A stretch of DNA of 64,000 bases from Pseudorhodoplanes sp. (GCA_032027085.1 JAVSMS010000001.1:4627730-4691729), one strand, 5' to 3'. Counted from the stretch's first letter, positions 52,312 through 62,270 are shown. Notes: generated by a model from the letters alone, not told the origin. Numbers and translations: made by a program.

Positions 52312-53989
52312 TCTTGATCCTGTCACGCTTGCGGTTCTGAAAGGACGGCTCGAGCAGATCGCCGATGAGATGGATGCGACGCTGTTCCGTTCCGCGTTCA
52401 ATCCGATCATCGCCGAAGCGCGCGACGCGAGCCACGGGCTCTATCATGCCGAGACCGGCGACACCCTGGTGCAGGGCAAGGCGGGGCTGCCGATCTTCGT
52501 TGGCGCCATGGCCTTCGCGGTGCGCGCCGTGATCGAAAAATCAAAAAGGCAGGGCGACCTCGCGGACGGCGACGTCTATCTCTTCAACGACCCTTACGAG
52601 GGCGGCACGCATCTCTCCGACTTCAAACTGGTGCGGCCGTTCTTCCGCAAGGGCCGTGTCTTCTGCTGGCTCGCTTCGGTCGGGCATTGGCACGATGTCG
52701 GCGGCAACGTGCCCGGCAATTACAACCCAATCGCAACCGAGTGCTTTCAGGAAGGCATGTTAATCCCGCCGGTGAAACTGTTCGCAAAAGGCGAGATGCG
52801 TTCCGATGTCGTCGACATCGTCACTGCCAATTCGCGCCTGCCGAACAGCGCCTATGGCGACCTGAACGGCCAGATCAATGCGCTTGACCTGGGCGTACGC
52901 CGCCTTACCGCGCTGCTCGATGAGTATGGCAACGACACGATTGGGGCCGCGCTCACACAATTACGGATGCGAGCCGGTCAATTGATGTGCGCCAATATCG
53001 CAGAATTGAAGGACGGCACCTATTCGGCCGACGATTTCCTCGACAACGACGGCATCAAGGACGAACCGCTGAAGATCGCGCTTGATCTCAGGATCGAGGG
53101 CGACAGGATGACGTTCGATTTTTCGCGCTGCTCGCCGGCCTGCGCGGGGCCGCTCAATATCGCGCGTTCGACAACGATTGCCGCCTGCTATGTCGCGTTG
53201 AAGCATATCTTCCGCGATGTGCCGGCGAATGCGGGCGTGCTTGATCCGATCAACTTCGTAATCCCGGACGGAACGCTGCTCGCGGCGACGGCGCCAAAAC
53301 CCGTCGGCGGTTATACCGAAACAATCCTGCGCATGATTGACACGGTGTTCGTCGCGCTCGCGCAGGCCTGTCCCGGTCGGGTCAACGGTTGCGCCTACGG
53401 CACCATCAATGCGCTCTCGCTCGCCGGATACCGCAAGGAGGGGCGGCGCTGGGTGATGTTCTCCTTCTTCGGTGGCGGACATGGCGGCCATCCTGAGGGG
53501 GACGGCCTCAACCACGGCAACGCGCCAATCTCGACCGCAACGATTCCGCCGGTCGAAATCCTCGAAGCTGCGTATCCGGTGATGTTCACCCGTTGGGCGC
53601 TGCGGCCCGACAGCGGCGGCCCCGGCCGCAGCCGCGGCGGGCTCGGCGCAATCTACGAAATCGAACTCCTTGAACAGCAGGCCGATGTCTTCCTGTTCGG
53701 CGAGCGTGGCCGGTTCGCCCCGCCCGGCGTACTCGGCGGCGGCGCGGGTGCACTCAACCGCTTCGCCGTGTTGCGCAACGACGGACAGGAGGAACGGCCC
53801 CCAATGGCTTCGAAGTGGGTCGGCATCAAACTCGCCAAGGGTGACCGCGTGCGGCTGGAAACACCGGGTGGCGGCGGTTACGGACCCGTGACCGAGCGCG
53901 CGGCCACCGCCGTCTTGCGTGACATCGAAAACGGTTACGTCTCGGACGCTGCAGCGAAGAAAGTGTATGGTTTGAAAGGCGCGGCATGA
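52304..53989 (+). CDS. Hydantoinase B / oxoprolinase-family subunit
   Basis: The 561-residue protein fits HyuB: DPVTLAVLKGRLEQIADEMDATLFRSAFNPIIAEARDAS at the start, then NDPYEGGTHLSDF, HWHDVGGNVPG and RPDSGGPGRSRGGLG. The HyuA/HyuB pair hydrolyses cyclic amides: ATP-dependent in N-methylhydantoinase and 5-oxoprolinase, and related acetone carboxylases act on ketones. ATG 52304 was chosen; it overlaps the previous stop. The stop overlaps HyuA (ATGA), as expected for subunits made in equal amounts. Confidence 0.9.
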   Translation: MTDLDPVTLAVLKGRLEQIADEMDATLFRSAFNPIIAEARDASHGLYHAETGDTLVQGKAGLPIFVGAMAFAVRAVIEKSKRQGDLADGDVYLFNDPYEGGTHLSDFKLVRPFFRKGRVFCWLASVGHWHDVGGNVPGNYNPIATECFQEGMLIPPVKLFAKGEMRSDVVDIVTANSRLPNSAYGDLNGQINALDLGVRRLTALLDEYGNDTIGAALTQLRMRAGQLMCANIAELKDGTYSADDFLDNDGIKDEPLKIALDLRIEGDRMTFDFSRCSPACAGPLNIARSTTIAACYVALKHIFRDVPANAGVLDPINFVIPDGTLLAATAPKPVGGYTETILRMIDTVFVALAQACPGRVNGCAYGTINALSLAGYRKEGRRWVMFSFFGGGHGGHPEGDGLNHGNAPISTATIPPVEILEAAYPVMFTRWALRPDSGGPGRSRGGLGAIYEIELLEQQADVFLFGERGRFAPPGVLGGGAGALNRFAVLRNDGQEERPPMASKWVGIKLAKGDRVRLETPGGGGYGPVTERAATAVLRDIENGYVSDAAAKKVYGLKGAA

Positions 53990-56037
53990 GCGGACGTGTT
54001 GTTATCGGTGTCGATGTCGGCGGCACTTTCACTGATCTCTTCTTTCTCGACGAAGCAAGTGGACGCACCTGGATCGGCAAGGTGCCGTCCACGCGTGGAC
54101 GCGAGGCGGTCGGCTTCCTGAACGGTATTCGCCAAGGCACGGAGAACCTTGCCAAGGTTGCGACCGTGGTTCATGGCACCACCGTCGGCACCAACGCATT
54201 GCTGGAGCGCAAGGGCGGCAAGGCCGGTGTGATCGCGACCGAAGGTTTTCGCGACGTGCTGGAGATGCGACGGCGCGATCGTCCGCAAACCTGGGGCCTG
54301 TGGGGACAATTCGAACCGGTCGTTCCACGCGAGCGGCGCGTCGAGGTGCGCGAGCGCGTGCTTGCCGATGGCACCGTTCACGCGGAAGTCGACCCCGAAG
54401 AGGTTAAGGCACGCGCTCGCGAACTGCTCAAGCTCGGCGCGCAGGCTGTGGCTGTGACCTTCATCAATTCCTATGCGAACGGACAGAACGAACGCATCGC
54501 CGCACAGACGCTCAAGAGCGTGTGGCCAAACGCCTATATAAATGTGTCGAGCGAGATTCTGCCCGAAATCCGCGAATTCGAGCGGACTTCGACCACAGTA
54601 CTCAACGCCTATCTGCAGCCGGTCGTGGCTGATTATTTCGACCGCCTCGAGGCCGACCTTGGCGCCCAGGGCTTTGCCGGCCAATTGCTGATCGTGCAAT
54701 CGAATGGCGGCGTGATGACGATCGAAACCGCCAAGGCGCGTCCCGTTCGTACCGCGCTCTCCGGCCCTGCGGCCGGCGTAATCGCCGCCGCACATATTGC
54801 GGAAACGGCGGGTTTCCCGAATGTCGTCACCGGCGATGTCGGCGGCACGAGCTTCGACGTGTCGCTGATTGCAGACGGGCACACGGCGCTCGCCGCACAG
54901 ACGGCGATCGATTTCGGGCTCGTCGTACGGACGCCGATGATCGAGATCACGACCATCGGCGCGGGCGGCGGTTCGATTGCTTCCGTTGATCGCGGTGGAC
55001 TACTGCAGGTCGGGCCAGAATCGGCCGGCGCCGTTCCCGGCCCGGTCTGCTACGGCCAGGGCAATGAGCGCCCGACACTGACAGATGCCAATGTCGTGCT
55101 CGGCCGCATCAATGCGGAGCGTCCGATTGGCGGCGCGCTAGCCCGCCTTGATGTCGAAGCCGCCAGGGTGGCCATCGCGAAACGCGTCGGCGACCCGCTC
55201 GGACTCGATCCGGTGGCGGCCGCCGAGGCCATCGTTCGTGTCGCCAACAGCCGCATGGCTGGCGCCATCCGCCTCGTTTCGATTGAGCGCGGTCACAACC
55301 CGCGCGATTTTGCCTTGATGCCTTTCGGCGGCGGCGGCGCTTTGCATGCCGGCGCGCTCGTTAAGGAAGTGGGGCTCAAGGCGGCGCTCGTGCCACCCTT
55401 TCCCGGCGTAACATCCGCACTCGGTTGCGTCATTGCAGATATGCGGCATGATTTCGTGCAGACGGTCAACCGCGCGCTGGAAGAGATCGATCTCACCGCG
55501 TTCAATGCGGAGATCGCGCGGATGGTCGATGACGGCGAACGGCTGCTCGACCGGTCAGCTGGCGCCTTCACCGGTCGCGACACGCATATCACCTGCGACA
55601 TGCTCTATCTCGGTCAGACACATACGGTGGCCGTTCCAATCGAATGGACGAAGGGCCGCGCGCTTGATGTCATAGCGATACGCAAGGCATTCGAACTGAA
55701 GTATCGCGAGGTCTATGGCCGTTTGCTTGGCGGAATTCCCATCCGTATGCTGAACCTGCATGTCGCGCTGATCGGCCGCCGCCCCAAACTCGATCTTGCG
55801 GCGCTGGCTCCCTCCGGCGGCACCGTGGACCGCTCGAAAGAGGGTATTCGGCCGGTCTATGCCGACGGCGGCTGGCATGAGGCGACGGTCTATACGCGGC
55901 ATGGATTGCCGGTCGGCGCCGTAATTTCCGGGCCTGCGATACTGGAACAGCAGGACACGACAATATTCGTGGAACCGGACCTGCAGGCCCGCGTCGACCC
56001 ATTCGGCAATATCATCATCGAGCGGAAATCTACATGA
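53986..56037 (+). CDS. Hydantoinase A / oxoprolinase-family subunit
   Basis: The 683-residue protein has the ASKHA-type nucleotide-binding N-terminus GVDVGGTFTDLFFLDEASG, then VVHGTTVGTNALLERKG, EILPEIREFERTSTTVLNAYL, TGDVGGTSFDVSLIADG and IETTIGAGGGSIA-type loop (EITTIGAGGGSIASVD). These are the phosphate-binding loops of HyuA. With HyuB it probably opens a cyclic amide or imide ring using ATP. Length matches the family. It overlaps the following hydrolase gene by four bases. Substrate not predictable from sequence. Confidence 0.9.
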   Translation: MSGRVVIGVDVGGTFTDLFFLDEASGRTWIGKVPSTRGREAVGFLNGIRQGTENLAKVATVVHGTTVGTNALLERKGGKAGVIATEGFRDVLEMRRRDRPQTWGLWGQFEPVVPRERRVEVRERVLADGTVHAEVDPEEVKARARELLKLGAQAVAVTFINSYANGQNERIAAQTLKSVWPNAYINVSSEILPEIREFERTSTTVLNAYLQPVVADYFDRLEADLGAQGFAGQLLIVQSNGGVMTIETAKARPVRTALSGPAAGVIAAAHIAETAGFPNVVTGDVGGTSFDVSLIADGHTALAAQTAIDFGLVVRTPMIEITTIGAGGGSIASVDRGGLLQVGPESAGAVPGPVCYGQGNERPTLTDANVVLGRINAERPIGGALARLDVEAARVAIAKRVGDPLGLDPVAAAEAIVRVANSRMAGAIRLVSIERGHNPRDFALMPFGGGGALHAGALVKEVGLKAALVPPFPGVTSALGCVIADMRHDFVQTVNRALEEIDLTAFNAEIARMVDDGERLLDRSAGAFTGRDTHITCDMLYLGQTHTVAVPIEWTKGRALDVIAIRKAFELKYREVYGRLLGGIPIRMLNLHVALIGRRPKLDLAALAPSGGTVDRSKEGIRPVYADGGWHEATVYTRHGLPVGAVISGPAILEQQDTTIFVEPDLQARVDPFGNIIIERKST

Positions 56038-56651
56038 TCGATCTCTCCCGACCCGAAACGATCGGCTTGATCCTCGTCGACCTGCAGAATGATTTCCTGC
56101 ACCCGAGAGGGGCCTATGCGCGGGGCGGAGCGACGTCGCCCGCGATTGCCGCATTGCCCGGGCGCGTAAAGCCGGTGGCCGACCTGCTGCGTGCCGCGGG
56201 TGGATGGATCGTCTCAACTCATTTCACGCTGGTGCCGGGCAAGGGTGGCGAGCCTTTCATCTCCCCTCACCTCAAAGCATTGCGGCCATTTCTCAGGAAG
56301 GGGGACTTCGCACCCGGAGGTTTTGGGCACGCTCTCGTAGACGAGCTTCAGCCGGCCGATCTTTCGGTCGACAAGGTTGCTTATTCGGCCTTCTACATGA
56401 GCCGGCTGGAATGGGTGTTGCGCAAGGCCGGGTTGGAAACGCTTGTGTTCTGCGGCATCGTGACAAATGGCGGCGTCGCTTCAACGCTGCGCGACGCGCA
56501 TGTGCGCGATTTCTCGGCAATTCTTCTGGAAGATGGTTGTGCAGCCTTCTCCGAGGATGTTCACAGGACGAATATCGCCGCGTTGCGCTCCGTGGCGGAG
56601 GTCATGACCTGCGCCGAATTTGCTGCAGCACTGGCGGCTCAACGACGGTAA
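56034..56651 (+). CDS. Isochorismatase-fold hydrolase lacking the catalytic cysteine
   Basis: The 205-residue protein has the family start IGLILVDLQNDFLHPRGA with Asp16, Lys114 (SVDKVAYSAFY), and the motif region VFCGIVTNGGVASTLRDA. In amidohydrolases of this superfamily the sequence is TNxCV, with the nucleophilic cysteine; here that residue is Gly147. Isochorismatases such as EntB also have glycine at this place. So it may cleave an ether-like bond, or act through water, or have an altered role. It is the last gene of the operon, overlapping HyuA. Confidence 0.8.
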   Translation: MIDLSRPETIGLILVDLQNDFLHPRGAYARGGATSPAIAALPGRVKPVADLLRAAGGWIVSTHFTLVPGKGGEPFISPHLKALRPFLRKGDFAPGGFGHALVDELQPADLSVDKVAYSAFYMSRLEWVLRKAGLETLVFCGIVTNGGVASTLRDAHVRDFSAILLEDGCAAFSEDVHRTNIAALRSVAEVMTCAEFAAALAAQRR

Positions 56652-56657
56652 GCGGCC

Positions 56658-57155
56658 TCATCCGGTTTTTCGCTTCGAAGCCAGTTTCTTCTCGAGGTGG
56701 GGCACGAGCCCGCCGTCTGCGAGCATCTCCAGCAGAAATCCGGGCAAGGCTTCTCCCGACAGAACGACTCCACGGCTCTCGTTAGTGATTTCGCCCCTGG
56801 CGAGATCGACCGTGACGCGATCGTTGGGATGGATATCGTCTATTTCCGGACAAACCATGACCGGAAGGCCGAGATTGAGCGCATTGCGCAGGAAAATGCC
56901 CCCAAAGGACTTCGCAATGACGGCCGACACACCCAGAACCTTCAGCGCCTGCGCCGCCTGTTCACGGGAAGAGCCGAGTCCGAAATTCCGCCCGGCGACC
57001 ACAACGTCGCCAGGTCGAACCGCACTTGCGAAACCAGGATCCACTGCCTCAAGGCAATGCTGCGCCAATTCCTCGATCGGCGCTTTCATGTAGCGGCCGG
57101 GAGCAAGCGCATCCGTATCGATATTGTCGCCGAAGACAAACACGCGACCGCTCAC
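56658..57155 (-). CDS. Aconitase/3-isopropylmalate dehydratase-type small subunit (LeuD-like)
   Basis: The 165-residue swivel domain has MSGRVFVFGDNIDTDALAPGRYM, VVAGRNFGLGSSREQAAQALKVLGV (the family GxNFGxGSSRE substrate-binding loop) and SFGGIFLRNALNLGLPVM. It pairs with the adjacent large subunit. The length is that of archaeal-type LeuD/HacB and DmdB, shorter than enterobacterial LeuD. The start is four bases inside the large subunit stop (ATGA). It converges on the isochorismatase-like gene with only six bases between. Confidence 0.9.
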   Translation of the reverse strand: MSGRVFVFGDNIDTDALAPGRYMKAPIEELAQHCLEAVDPGFASAVRPGDVVVAGRNFGLGSSREQAAQALKVLGVSAVIAKSFGGIFLRNALNLGLPVMVCPEIDDIHPNDRVTVDLARGEITNESRGVVLSGEALPGFLLEMLADGGLVPHLEKKLASKRKTG

Positions 57156-58429
57156 GCCCGGCCTCCATCCAGATAGGACCGCGGATCGGTGATGCGCCCT
57201 TCGATAGCTGAGGCAGCCGTCGTGTAGGGCGAACCCAGATAGACCTTCGAGGTGGCCGCCCCCATGCGACCCTTGAAGTTGCGCGCAGTGGACGAAATAG
57301 CGGTGACATTTTCACCAAAGCGCGCGTCGCCATAGCCCGCGCAGATGCCGCATGCATTGGGAAGCAGACGTGCACCTGCGTCAAGTATTGCGCCGAGCGT
57401 GCCTTCCTCCCGGGCAGCTTCTTGATCACGGAATGACGCCGGCGCCACTAGAAGCTCGACCCCCTTGGCGATCTTGCGCCCGCGCAAAATGTCCGCCGCC
57501 ATACGCAGATCTTCAAGTTTAGCGCCAGTGCAGGCGCCGACGTAAGCGACGTCGATCTTAACGCCGACGTGGTCGCGTACCGGTGCTGCGTTTGCCGGGC
57601 TGTGCGGGGCGGCAACCTGCGGATCCAGCGTGCTCGCATCAAATATGTGGTGCTCCGCGGGACGCGCGTCGCTGTCGCTGCGCCACGCAACCGCGTCGTC
57701 AAAACGAGCCCCGACTTTGCGCAGATAGGCCGCAGTGACCTCGTCGGCCTCGATCAAGCCGGCCTGGCCGCCGAGTTCGGCGGCCATATTGGACAGCGTC
57801 ATGCGCTCCTGGATCGGCAGGGCGCGAACAGCCTCACCGGCATATTCGATGGCCTGATAGCGGCCACCATCCATACCAAGCCGCGCACACAAGAAGAGCA
57901 TCATGTCCTTTGCCGAAAGACCGCGGCCAAGCCGTCCGGTCCATTCGATGCGGATCGTTTCCGGCACCTTCAGCCAGATTTCGCCAGTCGCAAGCACACC
58001 TGCCATTTCGGTGGCGCCCACCCCGAACATATATGCACCGAACGCGCCGCCTGTCGGTGAGTGGCTGTCGCCACCGACAACCAGCATTCCGGGCCTGAGG
58101 TGGCCGCGCTCCGGCAGCACGACATGACAGATACCTTGCGCGTCGTAGAAGCGCGATATGCCTTGGGCTGCGACGAACTCGCGCGTGACATCCTGAATGT
58201 GCCGGCTCTCGTCATCCGTGGCCGGCACATAATGGTCGGTAATAAGGACAACCCTGTCCGGATCCCACACACCGACGCCGAGTCGATCGAGGATCGGCTT
58301 TACCCGGCGGGGACCGCCGGAATCGTGAATCATCGCGAGGTCCACCGCGCAGGTCACGATCTCGCCCGGCGAGACGCGATCCCGCCCGGCCGCCTTTGCG
58401 ATGATCTTTTCAGCCAGCGTCATGCACAT
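57152..58429 (-). CDS. Aconitase/3-isopropylmalate dehydratase-type large subunit (LeuC/DmdA-like)
   Basis: The 425-residue protein has all three [4Fe-4S] ligands: Cys300 (YVGACTGAKLEDLR), Cys360 and Cys363 (PNACGICAGYGDARF). The active-site blocks DHYVPATDD, VVGGDSHSPTGGAFGAYMFGVGATEMA and SSTARNFKGRMG are also present. With the small subunit it should hydrate or dehydrate a substituted malate/maleate. Close relatives include isopropylmalate, homoaconitate and 2,3-dimethylmalate dehydratases. Location opposite a lyase and hydantoinase operon, and absence of leu genes, argues for a catabolic substrate. A TATAAT lies 49-54 bp upstream of the start. Confidence 0.9.
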   Translation of the reverse strand: MCMTLAEKIIAKAAGRDRVSPGEIVTCAVDLAMIHDSGGPRRVKPILDRLGVGVWDPDRVVLITDHYVPATDDESRHIQDVTREFVAAQGISRFYDAQGICHVVLPERGHLRPGMLVVGGDSHSPTGGAFGAYMFGVGATEMAGVLATGEIWLKVPETIRIEWTGRLGRGLSAKDMMLFLCARLGMDGGRYQAIEYAGEAVRALPIQERMTLSNMAAELGGQAGLIEADEVTAAYLRKVGARFDDAVAWRSDSDARPAEHHIFDASTLDPQVAAPHSPANAAPVRDHVGVKIDVAYVGACTGAKLEDLRMAADILRGRKIAKGVELLVAPASFRDQEAAREEGTLGAILDAGARLLPNACGICAGYGDARFGENVTAISSTARNFKGRMGAATSKVYLGSPYTTAASAIEGRITDPRSYLDGGRA

Positions 58430-58473
58430 ACGTCTATTCCTCGGAGGCGCAATTCGAGCCGCTCAAGTTGATC

Positions 58474-58489
58474 TATTATTATACCAATA
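58474..58489 (-). promoter_or_regulatory. Candidate -10 and imperfect palindrome upstream of the dehydratase genes
   Basis: On the minus strand TATTGGTATAATAATA contains an exact TATAAT (58478-58483) and is an imperfect palindrome (12 of 16 positions). It starts with ATTGGTATA, which resembles the left half of known UTRA-GntR sites of the dre type. This makes it a candidate target for the regulator at 46002, though a second copy was not found. Confidence 0.4.
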
Positions 58490-58535
58490 CAGCTAATCTG
58501 AAAATCTGCGTCATGCGATCCGATCTGAGCTTGGC

Positions 58536-59015
58536 CTACGCGTCGCTTTGGCGTTTTTTTTTACGTGATTGCGGCCCATTTCGCGGTGCAGCCGACAAAC
58601 GCGCATCGCATTCACTGGCCAGCCCTGCCGCCGCTGCAAAGGCAAGAGAATGCGTAGCGCACCCACGTCTCCGCGATCTCTTTGATCGTGGTCCTGAGCG
58701 CCGTCTGCTCGGCCGCCGGGAGCGGTAATGATAGGTCGAGCGATCCACAGAAAAGGCACGGCAAGCCCGACGAATGCTCACCTGCCAAACTGCCCGTGCG
58801 TGATCAACCATCTGCCGCTTCCGAGCAGGCTTCATATTTTTCGGCGGATGACGTCCTGCAGCATCGCTTTGTCAAGCGACAGCTCGGCAACAAGCTTCTT
58901 CAGCTTGCCGCTCGAGCTGTCGCAGACGCTTCATTTCGGATGGCAGCCCGCCGTACTTCATCCGCCAAGGCTAGAAGGTCGCCTCGCTGATCCCGGCCTT
59001 GCGGCTGCCGAGGGT
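58536..59015 (-). pseudogene. Remnant of an IS3-family (IS407-like) insertion sequence
   Basis: On the minus strand an OrfA-like tail, SRKAGISEATF then a stop, WRMKYGGLPSEMKRLRQLE and LSLDKAMLQDVIRRK in shifted frames, is followed by an OrfB start MKPARKRQMVDHARAVWQVS then RRACRAFSVDRSTYHYRSRR. A little further GWPVNAMRVCRLHREMG matches the next OrfB block. The DDE catalytic part is missing and several frameshifts and stops are present. Terminal repeats were not found. Confidence 0.8.
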
Positions 59016-59143
59016 GATCGCAGGTGTCAGATTTGCTGAGGGCATCGAGGTCATCCACGTGCCGGAAAACCGCGCCGCCTGATCACCTCGTCACCTAAAA
59101 TCCCGCATAGCTTCCCTTCACGGTGATCGCTTTTTTTGCCAGG

Positions 59144-61098
59144 TCAGGCCGCGTAGGTCTGAGTCTGGTTGGTCATGTTGTTGAGCACGATGTCGACAGA
59201 ATCAGAGCCACCCGTGTTGTAGCCGGACAGGACTGCAACATTTTGCCAGTCCGTGCCCGCACCGGGGTCGATATCGACCTGCACCGTTATGTCGCTGACA
59301 CCGGTCGGTGTCAGCTGCACCGCGGCGCCGGTCTGAGTCCCGCCGTACAGCGCATCGAGCAGTCCGGTGAGATCCAGCTTGTCGCCATCAGCGTCGCTAA
59401 AGGCGACGATGGCATCGACGTTGGCTGTCCCATACTCGCCGGCGCCAAAGCCGAAGGTATCCGCGCCGCCGCCGCCTGTCAGACTGTCATTCCCGAGGCC
59501 GCCGAAGAGGATATCGTTTCCGCCCCGGCCAGAATGTCATCGTCGCCTCCCGCATTGAAGAGGTCGTCGAACAAGCTTCCGACATAGTTGTCAGCCTGCG
59601 ACCGGTCTCCGGTCGCGTCGATGCGCACCGTCAGCAGGGCTGTGGACGTGTCGCCATCACCGTCGACCACCGTGTACTGGAAAACCTCGTCGTAGACGGT
59701 GGCACCAGGAAAGTCTGTTTCAAGATTGGTGCTTGTCGACGGATCGCCATCGTAGAGATAGTCACCATCGGATTCGATGGTAAAGGTGCCGTAGCGCGCT
59801 GCAAAAACCTGCGAGCCACCAACCGGAATATCCAGGACCTCGTCGCTTGGCCCCGGTACATCCTCGATCACGCCGTCATGATCGCGATCGAAGGCAATCA
59901 TCGACGCACGGCTTCCGTCCACGCTCACGGTGTCGACGCCGCCGCTCGATCCTTCATCCGTTGTTCCGAGAATGACATTGCCGGTGGAATCGAGATCGAT
60001 CACCGAAGTGGTTCGTATACGATCGATGTTGAGTTGCGAGACGTCGCTGTCGCCGGCCCCCCAGTCGACAACGCCGAAGCTAAGCACATAGGTGCCGTCG
60101 GTCGGGACGGTAATCTGGAAGTATGTGTCCTCGGGATCGACGTCACCATGAACCGTGAACCCTTGCAATTGCGCGTCACCCGGATTTGCCGACTGCAATG
60201 TCTTGTCGTCGAGGACCGTGTTGACCCAGACGAGACCGGTCGGCGAATACGGCAAGCCGAACTCCCACGACGTCAGCGCACTTTGACCATTCGTGTCGGC
60301 ATTATCCACATCCCCTTGGCCGTCGAGGTCGACGCGCAGGTATCCTCCCGATCCATCCAGATTGTTGCTGTAAAGAGCGTTGACGTCGAAAATGAGGCCC
60401 GCGTCGATGTAAGTGTAGGTTCCTCCACTCAGCGTGCCATTCGCATTGATGGTTCCGCCATCCACGCGATAGAGAGTCCAGAACGAAAAGTCGTTGTTGA
60501 CGTCCGAATCGTTGCCTGTCCCTTCCTTGGTGCGGAACGACCAGTCAAAGGACAGCGTCCCGCCAGCCGAAACCTGCTTCGGAAGGGATTCGAATGCGGA
60601 ACCCTGCATGATCTCGTTGAGCTCGGCGGCTGTGTCAATCTTTGTTCCGTCCGACAGCACGAAGTCGTCCAGGATATCGCTCAGCAGAACTCCACCTTCG
60701 GAGAAGAAGGCGGCGAAGGGGCTCGTATCTGAGTAAGCAAAGTCGTTGTGCGGAGGATCTGGGTTGATCTCAGCTCGCGCGCTCGCGGAACTGTTACCCG
60801 TCATCAACTCGCCAACACTGCTGCCGTCGGTCGCGCCGTGGCTATTGTTGATATTGAAGTTGCCAACCTGAAAATATTGATTTTGATTGAGTTGGCCGAA
60901 ACTGTCGACAATCGTGACGATTCCGCTCAGCCCGATCGTGTCGAGATCGCCGACAGAAATATGACCGTCGTCCTCGAACCTGACCTGGCCGCCGATATCG
61001 AGCGACGCCGAAGTGGTGTCGCCATCGGTATAGGTGACCTCGACCTGCAATGCTGACGCGAGCAGCGAGATCGATTCATCATAGCTATCGGGCTCACG
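59144..61098 (-). pseudogene. 3' part of a VCBS/RTX-type secreted adhesin, frameshifted
   Basis: The long minus frame (59479-61098) has VCBS/DUF5801-like beta repeats (VEVTYTDGDTTSASLDIGGQVRFEDDG, and later FQYTVVDGDGDTSTALLTVRIDATGD). Near 59525 the frame breaks; in another frame it goes on with GGNDILFGGLGNDSLTGGGG and ADTFGFGAGEYG, calcium-binding RTX nonapeptides, and a type I secretion C-terminus ending NQTQTYAA (stop 59144). Upstream an in-frame TGA near 61100 shows the N-terminal part is missing. So it is the C-terminal relic of a giant type I-secreted adhesin, next to IS and integrase debris. Confidence 0.8.
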
Positions 61099-61192
61099 AC
61101 AGGCTCGACCACATTTTCAAAACCAAGCGGCCGGCGACCTCCGATGATTACAGCAGGGTCGTGGACAAGCCTGGCGTGCCGGAGCTTGCGGC

Positions 61193-62270
61193 CTTCAACG
61201 GCTTGTCGCGCAGATCAGGCGGCAGGAAGTCGCGTCGGTCATCGCCAAGATCCACGCGCGTTCGGAATCGCAAGCCGCGCACGTCAAGCGCATTTTCGGC
61301 AGCTTCTGGACGTTCCTGGGCGACGACGCCCGCAGCGATGACACCGGTGTGCCTGCGCTCCTCCTCGCGCCTGAAGCTGCCGGACAATGTCCACCAGGAG
61401 GTCGGCGACCGAACTCGGACGCCGAAGACGAAGTCGACGTGCCAACCGAACTTGATCTGGGCCGCGTCATCGTGATCGCGCGCAGCGGCGTACTCGGTGA
61501 GACAAATTCACAGCTGCTTTTGCTGCTGGCCGCCTCAGTGCAGCGGCGCCGCACGATCGCGGGCGCGCATTTGCAGAATTTCGAGGCGGTCGGCGATGAC
61601 GTGATCTGGTCGATACCGCCGTTTTTTCGCAAGACCGCAAACAAGCGGCGGTCAAAACGACCGCACGTCTTGCCGCTCAGTGGCTGGGGCGCGGACGCGT
61701 TCCGCGCTTGACCGGCTCAATGACGATTTCCAATGGCTCTTTCCGATCGGGCGGACACCGCGCGGCAGCCAGCCGAAGCAGGAGCACGCGAACCCTTCGC
61801 AGGTGAACCAGCTCCTGGACGCGGTGCCGGGCGTCGACGTCGGCCCGCACGGATTCCGGCGCGCATTTGCAAGCTACGGCCAACGAGACCTCGGTATCAG
61901 CGAGCTAGAGTCCAAACTGATCCTCGACCACCTTGAGGGCGCTGAGCCGAACGACGTGACGGCTGACTTTTACGCGCTGGATCCGCAGCTGCAGCGCAAG
62001 CGAGCGATGCTGGCGGCTTGGATGGCCTGGCTTGACCATCGCGCGGCCGACGCGATCGCCGCGGATCCGTGCCTGGCCGACATCGAGCAGATCAGAGAGA
62101 TGGTCTACCGGCATCGCTACGGCGAAGAGCGCTGGGCTACCAAGCTTGCACGTGCACGCAAACTCGGCGTCGATCCGTTCGCGCAGATCTACAAGGGCAA
62201 GCGCGCCAAGCAGCGCGAGAAGCGCGAACAGGAATCCGCTCAACTGTCTGCTGTTATTGTGAATCAGTAG
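61193..62270 (+). pseudogene. Tyrosine recombinase (phage/island integrase), frameshifted
   Basis: Frame 1 (from about 61193) reads LVAQIRRQEVASVIAKIH, VKRIFGSFWTFLGDDA and LDLGRVIVIARSGV to 61711. From about 61700 a second frame continues ALDRLNDDFQWLFPIG, GPHGFRRAFASYG (HxxR box), LILDHLEGAEP and TADFYALDPQLQRKR (probable nucleophile Tyr), ending at 62270. One base change of frame near 61705 would join them. The first part lacks a start codon, so the gene is broken at both ends of its N-terminal domain. It marks the edge of an integrated element. Confidence 0.75.

Noticed and set aside
59878-60732. A 284-codon plus-strand frame
   Set aside because: It is antisense to the adhesin relic, whose VCBS/RTX repeats are recognisable; the plus frame has no similarity to anything I know.
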